The notes beneath the pieces are model-generated. The model had not been told where the DNA came from. It made no database searches and saw nothing but the letters and a program-made list of their open reading frames with translations. A program made the position numbers and the translations under genes. 21,004 nucleotides of DNA from IMG/VR virus record IMGVR_UViG_3300010400_000057, positions 1 to 21,004 of that record; one strand, 5' to 3'. Origin of the DNA: a virus. The stretch's first letter is position 1. Each line of letters begins with the position of its first letter. Shown in pieces: positions 18,851-21,004 of this stretch.

Positions 18851-19303
18851 ATGCTCACCGATGCACTCTTGCAGTTCTCCTCAGCTCAGGCGGTCACCGC
18901 CTCTGCAGTGTCGACGAACACCGTCGATCTTCTGCAGGCCCGCGACATGGGGCCGGGCGAGGAGCTCAACATCTCGATCACCGTCGACACCACGGTCACC
19001 GCGGCGGGCGCCGCGACCGTCAACTTTCAGGTGATCACCTCGGCGGCGGCGAATCTCTCCTCGCCGACCATCATCATCCAGACGGATGCGATCCCCAAGG
19101 CGAACCTTGCCGCGGGTCAGCGCATCGACCTGCCGATCCCGCATCAGACCCTCGCGCAGGGCACCGCCTTGGGACAGCGTTACCTCGGTGTGCAGTACAC
19201 CGTGGCGACGGGTCCTCTCACGGGTGGCGCCTTCACGGCGGTGGGCGTGATCGACTACGCCGACGTGCAGAAGTCCTACCCGTCCGGCTTCGTGGTGACC
19301 TGA
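18851..19303 (+). CDS. Capsid cement protein (Bbp16-like)
   Basis: The 150-aa protein (MLTDALLQFSSAQAVTASAV, STNTVDLLQARDMGPGEELN) is beta-rich throughout and ends VIDYADVQKSYPSGFVVT. It matches the Bbp16-type cement protein that in BPP-1 forms a jelly-roll dimer sitting at the capsid two-fold axes and stabilises the non-crosslinked shell. AGGA precedes ATG 18851. The major capsid gene lies 16 bases upstream, the usual order. Confidence 0.87.
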   Translation: MLTDALLQFSSAQAVTASAVSTNTVDLLQARDMGPGEELNISITVDTTVTAAGAATVNFQVITSAAANLSSPTIIIQTDAIPKANLAAGQRIDLPIPHQTLAQGTALGQRYLGVQYTVATGPLTGGAFTAVGVIDYADVQKSYPSGFVVT

Positions 19304-19316
19304 AGGGGAATGACAC

Positions 19317-19625
19317 ATGAGCCTCAAGAAATACCGCGTCATTTCCGAATCCTTCTGGGACGGCGTGCAACTGCACAAGCAGGGCGCCGAAATCACACTG
19401 GAGACCGACGATGTGCAGGTCGCGTGGGATTCACGCTCGCTGCAACCGCTCGGGGATGCTCCGGTGTACGAGACCGACAAGGAGGGCAACAAGAAGGTCT
19501 CATCCAAGAAGCCCAAGGCGGCGAAGCCTCCGGAGCCGGGAAAGCCTGAGCCGGCAAAGCCCGTCATGCACGGGCCGGTGGGTGGGCAGAAGCCGCCTGA
19601 GCCGAAGCCTCAATCCGAAGCTTAG
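19317..19625 (+). CDS. Small head accessory protein with Pro/Lys-rich tail
   Basis: AAGGGGA precedes ATG 19317. The first ~50 residues are a small beta domain (MSLKKYRVISESFWDGVQLH, GAEITLETDDVQVAWDSRSL). The rest is a low-complexity tail rich in Lys, Pro, Glu and Gly (SKKPKAAKPPEPGKPEPAKP), probably disordered. It lies directly after the cement gene. No family name can be given; a minor head protein is likely from position. The next ATG follows its stop directly. Confidence 0.78.
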   Translation: MSLKKYRVISESFWDGVQLHKQGAEITLETDDVQVAWDSRSLQPLGDAPVYETDKEGNKKVSSKKPKAAKPPEPGKPEPAKPVMHGPVGGQKPPEPKPQSEA

Positions 19626-19991
19626 ATGGATGAGACCCGCAAGGCGGCATCAGTCGGCCAGCTCCAGGAGCTGAACAAGACTGTTGCCGCCTCCATCGAG
19701 AAAGCGAGCACCGAGAGTGCGGCGGCTGTTGGGGCCGTCGCCTCTCGTCTGATCGCGCTCGAGAACAAGATCGATGCGTGCGCGCAGATGTGCCAGCAGA
19801 TGATGGCTGAGGAGCCTGATCCGGTTGACCTCTCGCCCGTGATCGCCGTCATCCAGGCGCAGGGCGAGGCGCAGATGGCGGTTCTGAAGCAACTGCTCGA
19901 GATGATCGCGCGCCCCCTCACCCGCACCGGTGAAGCGCGCTTGCCAGATGGCGGGCTCATCCAGTTGCAGGTATCCGAGACGCGCAACTGA
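19626..19991 (+). CDS. Coiled-coil phage protein (121 aa)
   Basis: ATG 19626 immediately follows the previous TAG. The product is almost entirely helical, with heptad-like segments (VGQLQELNKTVAASIEKAST, AVGAVASRLIALENKIDACA, VIAVIQAQGEAQMAVLKQLL) and a short beta end (LPDGGLIQLQVSETRN). There are two close cysteines (CAQMC). Position between cement and tail adaptor suggests a structural or assembly factor; family not recognised. Confidence 0.75.
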   Translation: MDETRKAASVGQLQELNKTVAASIEKASTESAAAVGAVASRLIALENKIDACAQMCQQMMAEEPDPVDLSPVIAVIQAQGEAQMAVLKQLLEMIARPLTRTGEARLPDGGLIQLQVSETRN

Positions 19992-20004
19992 GCTCGGGGG
20001 AAAC

Positions 20005-20661
20005 ATGCCGAGCGAAGTCGACATCGCAAACATGGCTTGGTACCGGGTCGGCTCCTCGATCCGCATCACGAGCCTGAACGAAACCGTCGAACGCACCGAG
20101 CCGGTTCGTCAGGCCGGCTTCTGGTACCCGATTGTGCGCGATCAGGTGTTGGCCTCCGCCCCGTGGGGCTGCGCGCGCAAGTGGGTGGCGCTCGCGCAAT
20201 CCACCGATCCGGTCGCTCCTGGCTGGACCTACGCCTATCAGTACCCGAGTGATTGCATCCAGGCTCTCGCAGTGTGCGATGCCGGCGGATTGCGCGATGG
20301 CGCGACGTGGCTCTCGTGGTGGAACACCGATCGCAACGTCAGCGTGCCGAAGGTTCCCTTTCAGGTCGGCACGAGCGCTAATGGCTCGTCGAACATCATC
20401 CTCACGGACATCTCGCCTGCCTATCTGTTCTACATCTTCCGGCAGACGCAGACCGCAGTCTACCCACCGCTCTTATGCGATGCGTTCGCATGGAAACTTG
20501 GCGCCGAACTCGGGAGTGCGACGAACGCAAACGTGGCGCGCGTCACGCGCTGCCTGCAGATGTATCAGCCGACGCTCGATCGGGCGATGGCTCAGATGCA
20601 GAACGAGGCGAAGGCAGACCCCGCTCCTGATTCGCCCTCGATCCAAGTGCGCTCGTGGTGA
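20005..20661 (+). CDS. Tail adaptor protein (podoviral gp11/TTPA-like)
   Basis: GGGGGAA precedes ATG 20005, so the longer in-frame ORF is rejected. The 218-aa protein begins MPSEVDIANMAWYRVGSSIR and shows the family pattern of a short helix, ITSLNE, a helix, then FWYPIVRDQVLASAPWGCAR, with a middle beta insert (LSWWNTDRNVSVPKVPFQVG) and a helical C-terminus (LLCDAFAWKLGAELGSATNA). This matches podoviral adaptor or tubular protein A-type subunits that dock on the portal. Its TGA overlaps the next GTG. Confidence 0.85.
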   Translation: MPSEVDIANMAWYRVGSSIRITSLNETVERTEPVRQAGFWYPIVRDQVLASAPWGCARKWVALAQSTDPVAPGWTYAYQYPSDCIQALAVCDAGGLRDGATWLSWWNTDRNVSVPKVPFQVGTSANGSSNIILTDISPAYLFYIFRQTQTAVYPPLLCDAFAWKLGAELGSATNANVARVTRCLQMYQPTLDRAMAQMQNEAKADPAPDSPSIQVRSW

Positions 20662-21004
20662 CACTCTCGCAGCCGAACTTCTCGGGCGGTGAGATCACCC
20701 CTCTCGCCCACGGCCGCACGGACCTTACGAAGTACGGCACGAGCCTGCGCACCGCTCGTAACTGGATCATTCGCCCGCACGGGTGCCTGATGAACCGCGC
20801 AGGGCTTGAGTTCGTCGACCGCACCAAATACGTCGGCGCGCAGAAGTCTCGCCTGATCCCGTTCGTATTCTCCGACACCCAGTCCTACATGCTGGAGTTC
20901 GCCGCGGGCTTTATCCGCGTGTACATCGATGGCGTGCGCGCGACCTCGCAGGCCTCGGTCAATGCCACGATCACGAACGTTCAGGACACGCTCATCGGGC
21001 TCAC
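20658..21004 (+). CDS. Tail hub/nozzle-like protein, C-terminus outside window
   Basis: GTG 20658 overlaps the adaptor stop (GTGA). The visible 115 codons give VTLSQPNFSGGEITPLAHGR, then TDLTKYGTSLRTARNWIIRP and HGCLMNRAGLEFV. This 'F-S-G-G-E-x-x-P-x-x-x-G-R-x-D-L-x-K-Y...R-x-x-R-N-x-x-x-x-P-x-G' opening belongs to a large podoviral tail protein conserved next to the adaptor and likely equivalent to the nozzle (tubular protein B). The gene continues past the window, so length and later domains cannot be judged. Confidence 0.85.
   Translation, partial: MTLSQPNFSGGEITPLAHGRTDLTKYGTSLRTARNWIIRPHGCLMNRAGLEFVDRTKYVGAQKSRLIPFVFSDTQSYMLEFAAGFIRVYIDGVRATSQASVNATITNVQDTLIGL

Noticed and set aside
18262-18858. 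198-codon minus-strand frame opposite the major capsid gene
   Set aside because: Antisense shadow of a highly expressed, codon-biased capsid gene.
1-21004. Integrase, lysis genes, tRNA genes or CRISPR arrays
   Set aside because: None could be recognised. The window appears to be an internal segment of the phage genome, and these functions would lie outside it.

Overview
The window is a 21-kb piece of a temperate, BPP-1-like podovirus genome (prophage or free phage). The G+C-rich sequence and the protein types suggest a high-GC proteobacterial host, probably a gamma- or betaproteobacterium; the genus cannot be told from this window. The best lineage markers are the capsid genes: a Bbp19-type small protein, a scaffold, a BPP-1-type major capsid protein and a Bbp16-type cement protein, next to a podoviral head-tail connector (portal) and a terminase.

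Layout. (1) 1-1597, minus strand: a leftward early operon of six small genes (the last runs off the window), each overlapping the next by ATGA, led by a small lipoprotein. (2) 1598-2406: a compact lambda-like immunity region. A leftward promoter, a short HTH repressor, a rightward promoter and a Cro-like protein share operators of consensus TTAAGCATGCTTWA, placed with identical geometry over both promoters. The 1598-1853 stretch holds the left promoter and operators, and I see nothing callable between 1680 and 1853. (3) 2534-4697, plus: replication genes, namely an O-like initiator with six GGACACCNNN repeats of exact 10-bp period inside it (a probable origin), a P-like partner, a small unknown, a degenerate nuclease-like protein and an HTH protein. 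A chromosomal-type parS-like palindrome (GTTTCACGTGAAAC) closes this block. (4) 4719-11528, plus: an unusually placed tail/adhesin module upstream of the terminase. It has a signal-peptide FnIII protein, coiled-coil and Fis-type HTH proteins, several fibre-like proteins, a polyglycine adhesin and a protein with ten ~20-residue repeats. Two homing endonucleases (HNH and GIY-YIG) interrupt it. (5) 11551-16387, plus: terminase, small head genes, portal, a newly recognised 41-aa membrane protein and Bbp19. (6) 16329-17052, minus: a three-gene antisense cassette (HTH, zinc-ribbon, unknown) inserted in the head operon, with a 22-bp palindrome next to it. (7) 17147-21004, plus: scaffold, capsid, cement, two accessory proteins, tail adaptor and the start of a tail hub/nozzle gene.

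How it works together. The repressor should silence both early promoters. On induction the right promoter drives cro and replication, and the left promoter drives the lipoprotein and small early genes. Late expression then runs through tail-fibre, packaging, head and tail genes in one direction. No integrase, lysis genes, tRNA, CRISPR array or reverse transcriptase is visible, so those functions, if present, lie outside the window. Many genes overlap by ATGA or GTGA, pointing to translational coupling throughout.
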